Shown here: piece after piece, positions 50,481 to 62,861 of the stretch
Numbering within the stretch: the first letter of the stretch is position 1
Layout: every line of letters starts with the position of its first letter
Source: Brachypodius melanocephalos
Taxonomy: Eukaryota > Chordata > Aves > Passeriformes > Pycnonotidae
Assembly (NCBI GenBank): GCA_013398615.1
Contig: VZSR01003807.1
Coordinates: forward strand, 8,593,869-8,657,868
Direction of reading: 5' to 3'
Length of the DNA: 64,000 nt
Made by a program: the position numbers and the translations under genes
The notes under the pieces: generated by a model
The model's database searches: none
Seen by the model: the letters and a program-made list of their open reading frames with translations, nothing else
Told to the model about the DNA's origin: nothing

Positions 50481-52691
50481 AATGGTCTTTTATTCTACAT
50501 TCAGGTCTTTCTTTTCACAGTCTTTTCCTCTGTGTTAAGGGGAATTTTCGAACCTTGTCGTGTATCAAGGACCTAAAATTCCCCACAGAATACATTGATA
50601 ATTTTATAATTAATCAGAATAAATAGTTAACTCAAAATCTGACTCAATTCAGTGTTTTTTTGAGGCATTCTCGCATCTATTTTGTTACCAGATATTGAAA
50701 ACTGAATGGCAAATGTATTTTGCTGAAGATTTTTTAAGCTCAGGGCTGAATTTTTTTTATGCATGTTTTGTGATGCAGTTGATGTTTCTAACTGCAACAG
50801 AAAAGCCATTCTTCAACCACTTTATCTTCATTAAAACATATTTGAAATTATTTTTGAAAAACTTTCCTGCTCATGTTTGTGATTTTAAAAAAATATATCC
50901 GCACCCTTTGTTCATGTGTGCAGGAAGATGGGGTTTTAGAAAACAGAAATTTTTCCTTGGTATCAGTGTATTATGTTAAGTTTTTGTAGCTGAAATTGAA
51001 AAGTTTGGTTTTGAAGAAATATATCTAAACAGAGATGTGATTATGGATGAGACCATAAGATCAACTGACTAATTATCTTGATGTGGGACCCCAAATTTAT
51101 TTCTTATAAATATAACAAGCACCATGAAAATGTCAAGTATTTTGAGGGTTCATCAAAGCTTTTGGTATAGTGTAGCACCATATTGATACCTTAAGATAAA
51201 GGGAGAACATAAATAGATGCTGCCATTCTGTAGGAAAAAAACGGAAAAGCTAAAAGCAAACACCAGTAAACAAAGAAGTATCCTCAGGGTTACAGTGGAA
51301 AATAAAAAGGTGAGACAAACGATTGTCAGTGCCTTCCAGGTCTTGACTTAGCCAGAGATCATCATCCATTGCTGACAGGTACAGTCACAAAAAAGATTCC
51401 ATAGATAGCCTGGCTTTCTGTGCTGAGAAATAACTTTGGATGTTTGAGATGGTATGTACTGAAATCTGCACACTTTACTTCCTAAGTTGCTCGCATACAT
51501 GAATCATTCACTGATTAAGAGACAAAGTTCTTACTCCATACTCTTTCCACACAAAATTTTTCTTGTAGATGACTGAGGAAGGTATGAATGGTTTTAAAAA
51601 AATACACATTAAATTAGAGGGGCAAATATTTTCTGGAAAAAAAATACATACCTGCTTTATTTTTTTGCTTGCAAAACCTTAATTACCACTCTTTAGGTTT
51701 TCTCAGATCCCAGGGGTTTTTTCCCCTCATTTTTATATACTGTGGTTTTAAAGCAGCAAACCACTGCAGAATGTGACCCTATAGACAACTGTTATGCTTG
51801 TGGTCTGTCAAGCCACCCAGACCAGAATCCTTCTTCAAGACAAGGATAATCAAAAAATCAAATATGAATTTTTTTTTTCTGATTATACTGTGCTGGGTTT
51901 GGTCAAGATGATAAATACCTGGCAAGATTTCCAAGCATTCTAAGAAATCTGTTTTAAATCAGTGTTGAATGTTAGCTTCAACATCCAAACAGAGAGGAAA
52001 GGAAAGCCTATTCTAGTTTCACTGCTTTTATTCCAATCACTCTCTAATCTTTCAAAACAAAAACAACTGTTAAAGGCAGATTTGTTACCATCACCCCCCT
52101 TTCAAAAAGGAAGATACCAAATTCAGTGTGTAGAGTATTCCTGATGAAGAATGTCTCGTATGTCTTCTGCAAAGTATTGCCAATATATCTGTGAATCCTA
52201 TATCAGCTTTCATACCAAAAGCAATAAATATTCGATTCTGCTTTATTTGTTAATTGCAGAATGCCCTGCCACTTCACTTTAGAAGCTTTTTTAATAATAT
52301 TAACTCAAAACAAATTATCCTTTTGTAAAGCAAAGTCACACCTTTCTTACTGTCTATATAGTCAGTTTACCGCATGGAGAGAAATAGGAGACTAAAAGGT
52401 CTTCTGAATCTGAATCACAGCTGAATTACTGTTACCACAGTCCCTCAATAATGCTTTCTTGACTTTTCAAGAAGTTTCAGGAGCAGCTCATCACCTAATA
52501 AAAAGGAATGTAAAGACTATAAGACATAATATACAGCAGGAAATGTAATGCTTAGTTTTCTTGAGAGACTTTTGCAAAGGTACACACATATATGTAAATA
52601 TCAAATTAATGTTAAACAATGTATCAAACTAACATAAAATACTCTTGTGATATATATAGTTATAATAGGCAGGGACTATAAGTCTCAAAGA

Positions 52692-52718
52692 CCAAACCCC
52701 AAACCCCAAACCCCAAAC
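52692..52718 (-). repeat. (CCCCAAA)3 tract, TTTGGGG on the minus strand
   Basis: Three CCCC runs are spaced by AAA, with a CC pair before the first AAA at the left end. The minus strand reads as TTTGGGG repeats with three G4 runs plus a GG pair, similar to ciliate-type telomere units but not the vertebrate TTAGGG. It can potentially form a G-quadruplex on the minus strand. It is an isolated short tract. Confidence 0.85.
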
Positions 52719-53287
52719 TATGCTTTGTACTTAGAAACCTTTTCATAACAGAGATGTTCAAAGACACATCCAAAATTATTTGTATAAATAAGAAAGAGGT
52801 GAATGTTGAAATACTCTTCACTCAGCTTTGTTTTCTAGTACCCCAGTAACCTGTAAATGAACATCTTTTTGCCTTTCAAATTCTAGAGGAGTTTCTAAAT
52901 CAGGCTAACATTTTCTCTACTTGTTTTATAGGATTTTTTCCTAACAGCATCAAATAGCTGTTTGCCAGCTTTCAGCTGCAACAGGGGGGAGATCTGTCAT
53001 CACCCACAGGAAAACAGTGAATTGTGTCTAGCCAGAAAATAAAGTGAGCACTTTCTTCACATAATAAACTAGTTCTTGACAGAGCTAGTTTTTCAAATAG
53101 ACAATACAGAAAGAATAATATGTCATGAATTCAGTTGTTATAACATTCTCCTATATACCACATAGAAGAGTTTTTGGAAGCAAAATCTATTGCAAGTTTT
53201 CTGAAAAAAGAAAAAAAAATGTAACCTGTTACATCACTTTCTGCTTCAGTGGGGATGGGTAGGGACAGAAATTAAGAGAGGGAGTTT
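52719..53287. other. Unique AT-rich DNA
   Basis: Nothing recognised beyond a short A-rich stretch at about 53205-53219. Confidence 0.55.
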
Positions 53288-53364
53288 ATTTTTCTCTCTC
53301 CTTCCCTCCCTCTCGCTGCCTCCTTCAACTCCTTCCATTTCCTTCTGCCTTCCCTCCCCTTCCA
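53288..53364 (+). repeat. Polypyrimidine (CT-rich) tract
   Basis: About 77 bases with almost only C and T, including CTCTCTCC, CCTTCCCTCCCTCTC and CCTTCCCTCCCCTTCC blocks. It has no single clean repeat unit. Homopurine-homopyrimidine tracts of this kind can form triplex DNA. Confidence 0.85.
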
Positions 53365-55330
53365 GCAAGACACATCTAAAGATGTTCTTCTTTGTACTGT
53401 GGCTCCTTAATTTTAAACTCTTACAAAACAGTTAAGAAAATCTTCTTTAAATTAACATATAATGGCTAGGTCCATTAGTGGTTAGGATGATATTCATATT
53501 GTTAGAAAAATCATTTTGGAGTGCATGAAAAGTATGAAATGTGAAAATTTCATCTGCTAACAACACGATTAAGTTACGTGGTTGCTTTGTTTCCTGTGAT
53601 TGTAACCTATGTTTTGGAGAAAATCTGATCTTGTGAATTTATATTCTCCACAGTATTATATCCACCTCTTGACCCTTTGTAATGGCTTGGGCTTTACTTT
53701 TCGGACCCCTTGGGAACTGCTTTAGGGTAGTTGCTTCTGAGAAGATTTCTTGTGAGTCTCACTATACCACATGTAGTGATGGCTCACAAGCCGGACTTGC
53801 CAAGAAATCAGAGGGCAGTCATTTCTCTCACTTGGGCTCAGTGTGAAGACAAGCTTTGCCTTTTGGGCATAAATCATATTTTTACACAACAATTTTTTCT
53901 GTAAGAGAGCAGTCGCTAAGGAATAAGCAGCTAGCTGTTTTCATGAAAATCAAACTGAAATGAAAGAAAAACATAGTGAACCTCTTCAAATAAAGGAGGA
54001 AAGTACAGTTCTTGTGGTGAGCAATAATGTCACTATTTAACACCATATATAATTCCTAAACAAACATTATCATAGGATATTAACCTTAAATATATTTATA
54101 ATAGGGTCTCAGATCTTCTGGGAGTCCCATATTTTTTGCAGACAATTTCTCAGTCACAACTGCAATGCAGTGGGTGGAACATTACAGCTTTCTGCATCCA
54201 AAAAAGTACACAGAATCTTTCTGGAGCATGCTATGTGCAAGAAGGATGAAAAACCAAGCTAGCAATCAAATCGGAAGCTGGCAAGGAAAAATGGAGGGGA
54301 GAGGGAAGAATATGTGCTTTTTAATTCCTAAACAACAAGATGTTGTTTCATTTCTCCTCTACAAGATTACAGTATGTCGGCATGACATGCAAGTCTCATG
54401 TCAGTATATTAGCCAGGACATCTTCAAGTTGCTGCATATTTGAAAAAAAATGGGAAACAGATACAAGGAGACCGGAGGAGGGGAAATTTGGCACACTGTT
54501 AATCCATATAAAAGTTTGGGAGGATGGTGCATGTTGGAAAGTACCTTTTCCCCTTTCCAGGATAGCATGGAGAATGGGATAAACACCAGATGCAACACAA
54601 AGTCGAGAAACTAATGCCTGGAGGGAATGGTGTCACTTGATATTTTGGAGGGGTAACTGGTCTGGAAGGGAGAGAGCAGGGAGGAATAAGACACAATACC
54701 ACATTCAAGAGGAGCTGGTAAGAGTCTGGGTGTAGTGCTTGGCAGCAAGAACTGCTTAGAGCTTAGGAGGTAGGGACTTCATTCCTCAGGGAGGGAAGTT
54801 TATCACATTAATGGAAGGATCTCACTCCAGACTTGACATCAGAAATATCCACTAATACAGAAAGGGGTATTTGTGTCCAGGCTCAGTCTGGTTTGAATGA
54901 TGAGCCCAGTGTCAGCATGATGCAAATTCAGCTTTGGAGAGGTAAAACATTATCTCAGTTTTGTGACTGGTTGTGACTCTGTTGTCACATTTGCAGCAGT
55001 CAATGTCAGGCTGCACTGCTGAGATGCTTGGAGATGCTGAAGGCCCAAGAATCAGAATGAAGCCATGCTGAAGAACAGAGATCCATGCCATCCCAAAGCT
55101 GAGGCACCTTTTTCACTCACACTCCCAAGGCTATAAAGGGTGAGCTGCCAGGATTGCACTGGGAATTGTGAAGATAGCTATGCATCTGTGCCAGATATAG
55201 CATGATAGCCTGGGCTGAACGGATCACTATTGATCATCATTTAACCTCTTTCCAGAATAAAATAGATTATATAGGTCTCATGATACCAGAATCAACACTC
55301 TATGGGAGCCCCCTTACTTGCCATTCTATG

Positions 55331-55371
55331 CTTAATTCAGCAATTCTCCTATGGAGAATTGCTGAATTAAG
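55331..55371. repeat. Perfect 19-bp inverted repeat, 3-base loop
   Basis: The left arm cttaattcagcaattctcc (55331-55349) is followed by TAT and its exact reverse complement (55353-55371). This 41-base hairpin is the strongest palindrome I found in the window. Weak extra pairing is possible further out (ttactt near 55313 with aagtgctgtaa near 55385). A 3-base loop and a 19-bp perfect stem do not fit a normal microRNA precursor. A replication template switch is the simplest origin. Confidence 0.97.
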
Positions 55372-56111
55372 AAACTTAAACTGCCAAGTGCTGTAATCTC
55401 AATATATCCCATGTAATTTACAGCCATTTTAATTTTCTTTTCTTTTACATAAGAGTTTTATCAATTTTCTGTTTCCTATAAATAGCACTTACTACTGTAG
55501 AAGTAGTACTAGAAGCAGTAATGTTTGTGTTATATTAGTCTCCAGAAATTCCAGTCGTGGTTGTGATATGTGTAAATACAAAAAAATCCCGACATGATCT
55601 TTGCCCTGTGCAATTTACATACTGTATGTTGTTGCAGCTATATTGTGTTTCATCTCTTCTCCTCCAAATCAGAATGCTCAACAGTGAGTAAAGGAGTAAT
55701 CTTGTACATACAACAGGATTCCTGTAGTGCATGATTCTTTTTCAGCTCTTTTTGGCCAGGTCATTTATTGTCTGCAGTTGAATTACGTTGCCTTTTCACT
55801 CCATGCCAAGAACAGGTAGGATTCTCTTGCCACATATAAACAGATCAACACAGAAAAAAGCTTTTTTTGTTTCCTCCTATGTGAAAGCTCTTTTCCCTGA
55901 ATGATGAATGAACAAAATTCTTAAACTTAAAAACACTTCTAATTTCTTTCCTGTACACAAGAGATGCTGTTTTATCTTGATAGCCCATCATGGGAATTAC
56001 CACACGAATATTTTGTTCTGTTTTCTTTGGCAAGTAACTGTCTTAGCACGTTGCCCTATTTTCCTATGGAAGAATGGCTAGGGGTGATACACCCCCAAAA
56101 CAGCAACGCTG

Positions 56112-56140
56112 TAAAAACCCTATTTCATGCAGGGTTTTTA
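56112..56140. repeat. Perfect 10-bp inverted repeat, 9-base loop
   Basis: The arms taaaaaccct (56112-56121) and agggttttta (56131-56140) are exact reverse complements around a 9-base loop. A partial direct copy, tgcaggttttt, follows at once. Confidence 0.85.
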
Positions 56141-57206
56141 TGCAGGTTTTTTACACAGGCTGGGGTGAATCAGCCTATCAGGCTTGCACAGAGGATTAGC
56201 ATGGTTGTCATAGGGCAGAAAAACTGTTAAATTGTGTCAACTTGAACAGTACATCAGTCCTGCTGCCTCCTCAATTGCCACATAACCAGCATTCTCCCAG
56301 ACCTCTCTTCCTTTTCTGATGGCCATTTAAGGCAGCACTGTCTGCTCAGATAAGATATCTGCTGCTTCCCATTGGTGCCTTTAACAAGGAACATCAGGAT
56401 CATTTTCTCCAGATAATTGAACTCTTATCTTACTGTATCTACTTGTGGTGAATGTGTGAATGGCACAATTTTTCTGTGCCTCCCATCAGTATTTGTGATT
56501 GAAGAAAGGAAAGGAGTGACACAGGGTAAAGATGAAATTTTACAGACCTGTAATGACTACAGGACAGTGTTGCCATGTCACCTAATTTCTCTTGCTGCTC
56601 AAAGAGGAAGCATGGGTGAAAGATGCTGGCAGGCAATGTGTTCATCCAAGTGCATCTGCATGCAGGAATTTCTTGCAATAAAATATGTCCTTTGAAACAG
56701 TGACCAAATATAATCAAACTGAGGACAGGATGGGCATTATTTGAACAAGGTATGAAAAGATGGAAAGAACAGATATTAAGGAAGGAGGGCAACACAGTGA
56801 AGCAAGTAGCAGCTCTGAGTTGAGGCTCAGCAAATCTGCAAAACAGACTGGGCTTATGAGACGCTTATTTTGCAAATAAGTTCTTTTAGTTAAACTTAAA
56901 AACAAGGAAGATGTACAGAAGACCAGTCACACCTCAGCAAACACATGAGTGCCATTAATAGCAATGACATAACTGTCGAGCTGAAAAGGTTGGGCTCAGT
57001 GTCCTCATGAACCTGATGAACAGGTTTGGATAAACAGGGGCAAACACGAGAATGAACCATTTGGCTGGATGAATGTGATCTCCCTCACTGAGTAAATGCT
57101 CAGAGATATCTAACAAATAAACTTAAGCAGGATGTTTGTAGATGGAATAAAACCATCATTCTATTAGTTTATTGTTTTCCTGTAAATGCTTTGTTTTTAA
57201 TTTTAG

Positions 57207-57438
57207 ATGTTAACCACGTTCAACCAAAGCTGAGCAGTAAGATTGTCAAATTTCCATGTTCACCCCTTTCATGCTTCCCAAAACTAGAGGGAAAGAGCAC
57301 AACCCAGCAGATTTGGTGGTTAAGTGAAGTGGACAGGTGCTGTGGACTAACCTTAAGCTGTACAGTAACTACAAATCCCTGCTCTGATAGAGGCATAAGA
57401 CTGAAGGGAAGAGAGGTTCTTGTAAAACACTGGCCAAG
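57207..57438 (+). other. Candidate 232-bp exon (speculative)
   Basis: A T-rich tract ending in tttttaattttag gives an acceptor at 57205-57206. The sequence GCCAAG/GTAGGC gives a good donor at 57438-57439. One frame is open through the whole 232 bases (starting with two bases of a split codon, ending with two). It encodes a cysteine-containing peptide with segments such as KLSSKIVKFPCSP and CCGLTLSCTVTTNP. I do not recognise the protein. It could be a lncRNA exon or chance, since open frames of this length are common here. Confidence 0.25.
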
Positions 57439-58345
57439 GTAGGCAAGAAAAGCTACATCTGTCAGATGACCTAAATTAATGGCTTCTGTTGCTGTTACAT
57501 TTTAAAGAGGATCATGTACTTTAAAATTATTTAAATGCCCATCTAAAAGCCAACATCCTCTTAGTGGTACACTGCAGCAGAACTCGTTTCTGAAAACACC
57601 CTGAATGCTTAGGGAGCTTGACTTGACTCTGAGTTCAATGTCAATTGTCTTAGGATAATAAAAAATACTTAAGGATGTTGAATAAAATTAGGATTCCCTG
57701 CACTGCTTCAGCTGAGTATGTTTTTCTGTATTTTTGATTTTACTGGTGTGTAGGTGGTATGTAGGCTTTCTGACACCATTAATTTAATGACTTTCTCCGA
57801 TCCTATAGGTGTACAGATTACATTTCCAACACTATTTCCAAAATTATTTCTTACATGTATGTGCTAGTAGTGGGTTTTTTGAATTTTCTTTCTCTGCACA
57901 TGGACTACAGCTATAGTTTTGTTATTTATAGTCGTTATTATAAATCTTTTTTGACAGCAGCACCCTGAAGGGAGTATGACTGGACAACACTTTCTCTTGT
58001 TAAGCATGTGCCAATTTGTTTCGTTGCTATGACAAATGCTCCAAAGCCACAGGTGATGCTGAGCTCTCATAGGACAAATGATACAAGGCAACATTGAATA
58101 AAATAAAGGGTTCATTGGTCTTCAGTGTCTTTCTAAAGCAGCCTATCCTTACTTTGCCTGTTTTCTCCATTCTCTAAAGTTTCTTCCTCTGACCACTGTG
58201 GAACAAAACTGGAAAATTTCTGGTGTGTAATAAAGAATGAGCCAATATAAATTTAAGTTAATGCATAAAACCAGGCATATTATTCTTTCCCTCCCCACAA
58301 CCTGCTGCTTTTTCTTTCCAGTACTGCTGAAAAGAGAATTTTTTT
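57439..58345. other. Unique non-coding DNA
   Basis: No gene or repeat family recognised. Confidence 0.55.
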
Positions 58346-58366
58346 GGGGGGGGCGGGGGTGGGGGG
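58346..58366 (+). repeat. G-rich tract, G-quadruplex capable
   Basis: G8-C-G5-T-G6 on the plus strand, immediately after a T-run. The long runs can be split into four G3 runs with one-base loops, a strong quadruplex pattern. The minus-strand frame through it is proline-rich as an artefact. No promoter is evident beside it. Confidence 0.9.
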
Positions 58367-61300
58367 ACACTCTTTGGGCCATTCTCATTTCAATGCACTG
58401 AGTGTATGTCTTCTAGTAGTCAGTTGAGTCAACTTATACAGAGGGTCAACCATTTTCTTAAGTGCTAAGATATTTTAGGAAGAGACTGAAGAGTAAGTTA
58501 TATATTCATAGTCTCAGTAAACACAAATTTAATACATTAATAGAAGGTGGAGAAAAGAATACTGTAGCTTCACCTAGAAAGAAGGTGTCTCCTGATTTTA
58601 AATGAAGGTAAGTTGAGAAAAATTGGCTTTCCAGGGGCAAAGTTAAGGATGCAGAAGAAATCCTTCACAGTAAGTGACATTCACAGCATGTAAAGAGCAG
58701 GGTGCTTAGGAAAATAAACCAAAAAATCCAGCCACTCATCAGGTCTACAGGGCTTGAATATTCCAAAACTCGCAGACAGAGTTGGCAGTGGCTGCTCATA
58801 AGGTAATTCAAGAGTGGAACATCATAGGGTGTTAACTGTCAGGACTGAAGTGCTTTGGTAGCAATGTGTGTGGAAAGCCTGCAGAGCCTGCCTGCCATGT
58901 GCCTAACAACCAAAATTGTTTTGCATTACATTCACCCACAAATTGAAAATATATGCAATGTTTATTCTAGTACAGTTTTTGGCATAGGTTGAACCTCTAA
59001 CACTTTGAACAATTTAAGCAAGCCTGGGGATCTTATTGAGGGCAGTAAATTAGAACATTTTGTTTGTAGAAAAAGGATTTGCTGTACTCCACTGCAAAAA
59101 CCAAGCCAAGGTTGAACTAGGTCCTTTAAAAAACAAAATAAAACATTTTTATAAGATAAACTGTCTCCATCTAGAAAACAGTTAAATAATGACCTTATTG
59201 ACAGCAGCTGAACAAACTTGCCATAGAAAAATGTGTAATTTTCAACACATTTCAATTAAGGGCTTTTTTGTCCATGTTTTGCTTTATATAAATATATTTC
59301 TATAATGTATACAGACTCTCACTGGCATTTGAAAAAAGCAAACACAAATCTGGGAAAGATTTTATAATGATTTCAAGTTTTTCAAAAGTTTGCTTTTACA
59401 AAATCTGAAGTACATACAAACTTTTCTGTCCTTTTACAATAGTGTGTGTATGGAGGTACAGGCTATGTTTTAGACTGTGAAAATAACATTTTAAAAAAAG
59501 ATATTTCCATGACTGAAATCTTCTTGTAATTTGGGCAGACATGGCCACTTGAAACTACTGACAACAAGCTCTGCAAGCTACATAAATCCTCAGTGAGGCT
59601 TTAAAAACAAACAAGGAAATTAGGTTCAGCCTACTTCTGAATAAGATTTACTGAGGCCGTTTGGCGCTGTCCCAGAAACAGCTTTTTTCTCCTCTATTTT
59701 TTGTCCAAGCAGTTGTCTATCTTCTCTCTATTGTAATTTACATTACTCCCATTCTTTGGAGTGTTGATTTTTATGAAGCTTCTGTGAGATAAATACTTTT
59801 ATAATCTCGTTAAAAGAGACAAGAAGCATTGTAGGTCCAGAGTACTTGCTGAGTTTTCACAATAAGTTTTGTAGTAGATCAGCAAGTTCACTCAGCATCA
59901 ACCAAATCCCAAATGGAGTAAGTCAAACATTGCATCATTGAGGGTAATTTAATGAAAAAGCCTTGGGTTTTTTCAGGAATGCAGAAAATTTTCTCATTCA
60001 AAATCATGTTTGGTAGAAGCTGCAATGACTTTGTAGCAGAACAAAATAAAACAATTTTTTTTTAAAAAAGAGAGAGAAATGCACAATTTGAAACTAGCTC
60101 AAACCTAAATCGCCATTTTAGTGGTATAAACTGATCAGCCATAATGTTAAAATTCAGAGTAAAAGCTGGGCAAGCAGAATCTTGAGTGAATCTCAAAGCA
60201 GATCAAATTGTCAGCATTTGTTCCTGACAAGGAGGCCTTCTCAAGCAGAAGCAGACTCCCTACAGAAGATGTAGGCTTTAACATTTTTATCCTGACCTAA
60301 GGCTCTGTAAACCTTAAGCTCCATGAAGCGAAAAGTTAAGCAACATAAGAGAAGCTTTGTGTTCCATTTAAGGAGCCAATGTCCACAGAATTTAATTTCT
60401 ATCTCTAATTCATGGTGCTCTAGATGTTAATACAAGTATTTCTATTTTCTGCATTTGCTTTCTTTAACACCTGGTGATAACCTGTGGCAGAAATTGAGGT
60501 GAGGGTTGTGGGGGGGAGGTGAGAGATAGAGCTCTCATTTTCTGCAGATTTTGATCCCTCTTTTAAATTAATTTCAATCAGAAGAAGAAAACGACAGTGT
60601 TTTTCTCCAATAATATGGAAATCAGGCTGAGCATTTAAAATGTATTTGGATTTATTACACTGTATTTGATGTATTTGGTTGAATGGCTACTTCATGTAGG
60701 AGACCCAGCAGGACATCACATAGCACAGAACTGTGGTAGTTCCTTCTAAATCTAGTTTATTCCACTGCCATTCAACCACAGGGAAATCTAGGCAGAATGA
60801 AAAAACAGGAGAAATTGCTAGCAGCAGATTAATTCCTTGTCTTACCTTGCATGTTTCAAACAAGAGCACCACAGAGGAAAAATAACTCACATATATTAGT
60901 TTAGTTGTTCTTTTTCCATGTTTTCAAACATTTGTAAAACATTTGTTTGTCTCTATGCTGTTACTGTGATTAAACATGTTAATAAAAATATGTTTAAAGT
61001 GCATAGTAAGGAGCGGCAGACGGTTGGAAACTGCTGGAATTCGTTTGTATTATTAAACTGATGTTTAATAATAAACTGTGTTTTGAGATTTTGAATTGTC
61101 TGAAAATTTTATTCTAAGTGGTTTATTTAGACAAGACAGCAGCAACTTGTAGCAACTTGAAGTACTTAAGCCAGCCTGATGTGATGCAGCTTGAAGACCA
61201 GTGGCAGCTCAGCTGTGGCACTACAGAACTCTGCACAGGATAATTTGTCTTGGTCTTGGCTGCTTTTTTCGTTGCCATCTTCTGCCATGGTCCAGATTTT

Positions 61301-62747
61301 GTTTTAATGTTCTTGTTAGTCATAATTATTCACCAAATAATTTATGCAAATAAATCTCAGTTTTTGGATAGCTTTTTCTGTGCTCTGTTACATGAAATAT
61401 GGTGTCACTCACTGAGTCACATTTTTGTTTTTGTCCTCTGAGTCGGTACACTACATTGCTACAAGAAATAATAAGAATAATAAGACAAAATGCAACCAAG
61501 GCTCATTCGTGTAAACTTTGGAATTAGTTTTGGGACTTGCAACTCTTCTATGAAAAAAATACCAAGCCTCTGAATAGTACCACAGAATAAATAAATGATA
61601 AATACTGAAAAGCAACAAAATATTCTGTTTCAGTGGAACCTTGTCATGTTGAATGGTAAAATTCCTACTGATTTCACTGCACTCAGACTTTTAATGCTAT
61701 TCATAATATATTCCCTAGGGCTTTTTTGTACCATTCTGCCAATTTATTGACAGCACGATTCGTTGTATTTTTAACATTAGATGCTACAGCACCATCCGAG
61801 TTCCAGCCAGGACAGGGTAAATTCTTTTGCAGCAACCAGAGAGGGCACGGCCAGGGCACAGAGGTTATTCTATAACACCTAACACATTCTTTGCTGGGGG
61901 TGGGGAAGAGGCAGTCTTTTTCCAGCAAGAAGGGATTCCTGATTGTTGAGAAAACATGGCAGAGGGAGCCATCCAGTATTTTCTATTACCAGGTTGGTTT
62001 GTTTCTGTGTGGATCCTTTATTCTCCTCTACCCTATGTCATTGGTATTGTTGCTGCTACTGTTCTTACCTCATTGCTGTTTCCAGTTAATTGTTCCTATC
62101 TCAACCTGTGATTTTTGTCTTTTATGCCTCCAATTCTCCTCTCCAGCCACCCCCAGGAGGGAAGGGGGAGCAAGCAGCAGCATGGGAGCACTAAACTGGA
62201 GAATACCATTCCTAAACCAGGACAAGGACAATCACTTTAGCTGCAATATTTTTACTTGTAATGAATATTAATAATTTTTCTAAAGATTACAATTGTTAAC
62301 AATAAATATGAGTGGATCCTCTAAAAGGTAATCTGGAGTTCTAGCTTTTTGGGTTTGTTTGCTTGCTCAGTTGTCTTTTATTTACTACAATGACAAAATC
62401 TCAATGTAAAGAAGGATCTGACCTGAGACTGTTTCAAAGCCCCAGCAGAGCCCTGTGAGACATGGTCAGTTGCTTTGTTATACATTATTGCAAACATGGG
62501 ATTAACACAGTTCGACATCAACTATCAGAGCTAGAAAAAACTCTCTTCTATTTGTATCCCATTTGTGTTGTTAAATCATAGCCAAAATTGAGAACCTCTT
62601 TTTTAGCAATGTAAGATAAATAACTAAAGGCCTTAACTAGACTTTAGGTTAAGTCAAAATCCTAGGATTTTCCTATTATCATTGGAAGGTCAAGGATGAA
62701 AAACTGTCTCCTCAACACCCTAAGGTGTTTTTTTCCAATTTCTTTCA
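58367..62747. other. Unique non-coding DNA
   Basis: No gene or repeat family recognised. Contains an 11-bp perfect inverted repeat at 61048-61073, a short G-rich stretch at about 60503-60517 and a G-rich patch at 62155-62172. The plus-strand frame at 61891-62271 starts with TTG and reads as hydrophobic because of T-rich sequence. Confidence 0.6.
61048..61073. repeat. Perfect 11-bp inverted repeat
   Basis: The arms tattattaaac (61048-61058) and gtttaataata (61063-61073) flank the loop TGAT. It is entirely AT-rich, so chance formation is more likely than for the 19-bp palindrome. Confidence 0.85.
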
Positions 62748-62861
62748 GATGATGCTCTCAGTCACGTGGTTTAGTTTTAGGTAGTCTTGAATGAAACAGG
62801 GACTTGCACTCAATGATCCTTATGGGTTCCTTCCAGCTCAAGATATATTCTATGAATTCAG
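62748..62861 (+). mobile_element. CR1 LINE fragment, extreme 3' end
   Basis: Plus orientation: gatgatgctctcagtcacgt and ggtttag, then gggacttgcactcaatgatc, cttatgggttccttccagct and caagatatattctatgaatt. These match the last 110 bases of CR1 including the terminal ATTCTATG. It is heavily 5'-truncated and non-coding. Confidence 0.92.

Larger units (their letters stand above)
40096..52691. other. Unique non-coding DNA, 12.6 kb, no gene called
   Basis: A long AT-rich stretch without any recognised interspersed repeat, RNA gene or known protein segment. Small items: a 21-bp imperfect tandem duplication at 42438-42481, an A-run at about 43700-43711, two CACGTG hexamers near 48278 and 48392, and an octamer-containing AT-rich block near 50412. 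Open frames up to 130 codons (40819-41211) start without AUG or have no recognisable domain. The low repeat content is itself typical of avian DNA. Confidence 0.6.
53365..57206. other. Unique non-coding DNA with two hairpins
   Basis: No repeat family or recognised gene. It carries the long perfect palindrome at 55331-55371 and a smaller one at 56112-56140. Open frames on both strands (up to 118 codons at 56439-56795, minus) have no recognisable domain. Confidence 0.6.

Noticed and set aside
52692..52718. Interstitial vertebrate telomere repeat
   Set aside because: The unit is TTTGGGG, not TTAGGG, and only about three units are present.
55331..55371. MicroRNA precursor
   Set aside because: The perfect stem of 19 bp with a 3-base loop is too short and its loop too tight. 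Outer pairing is weak, so it is listed as a palindrome only.
61891..62271. Hydrophobic 126-codon frame resembling a membrane protein
   Set aside because: The start is not AUG, and hydrophobic residues are expected from T-rich sequence. No signature motif is present.
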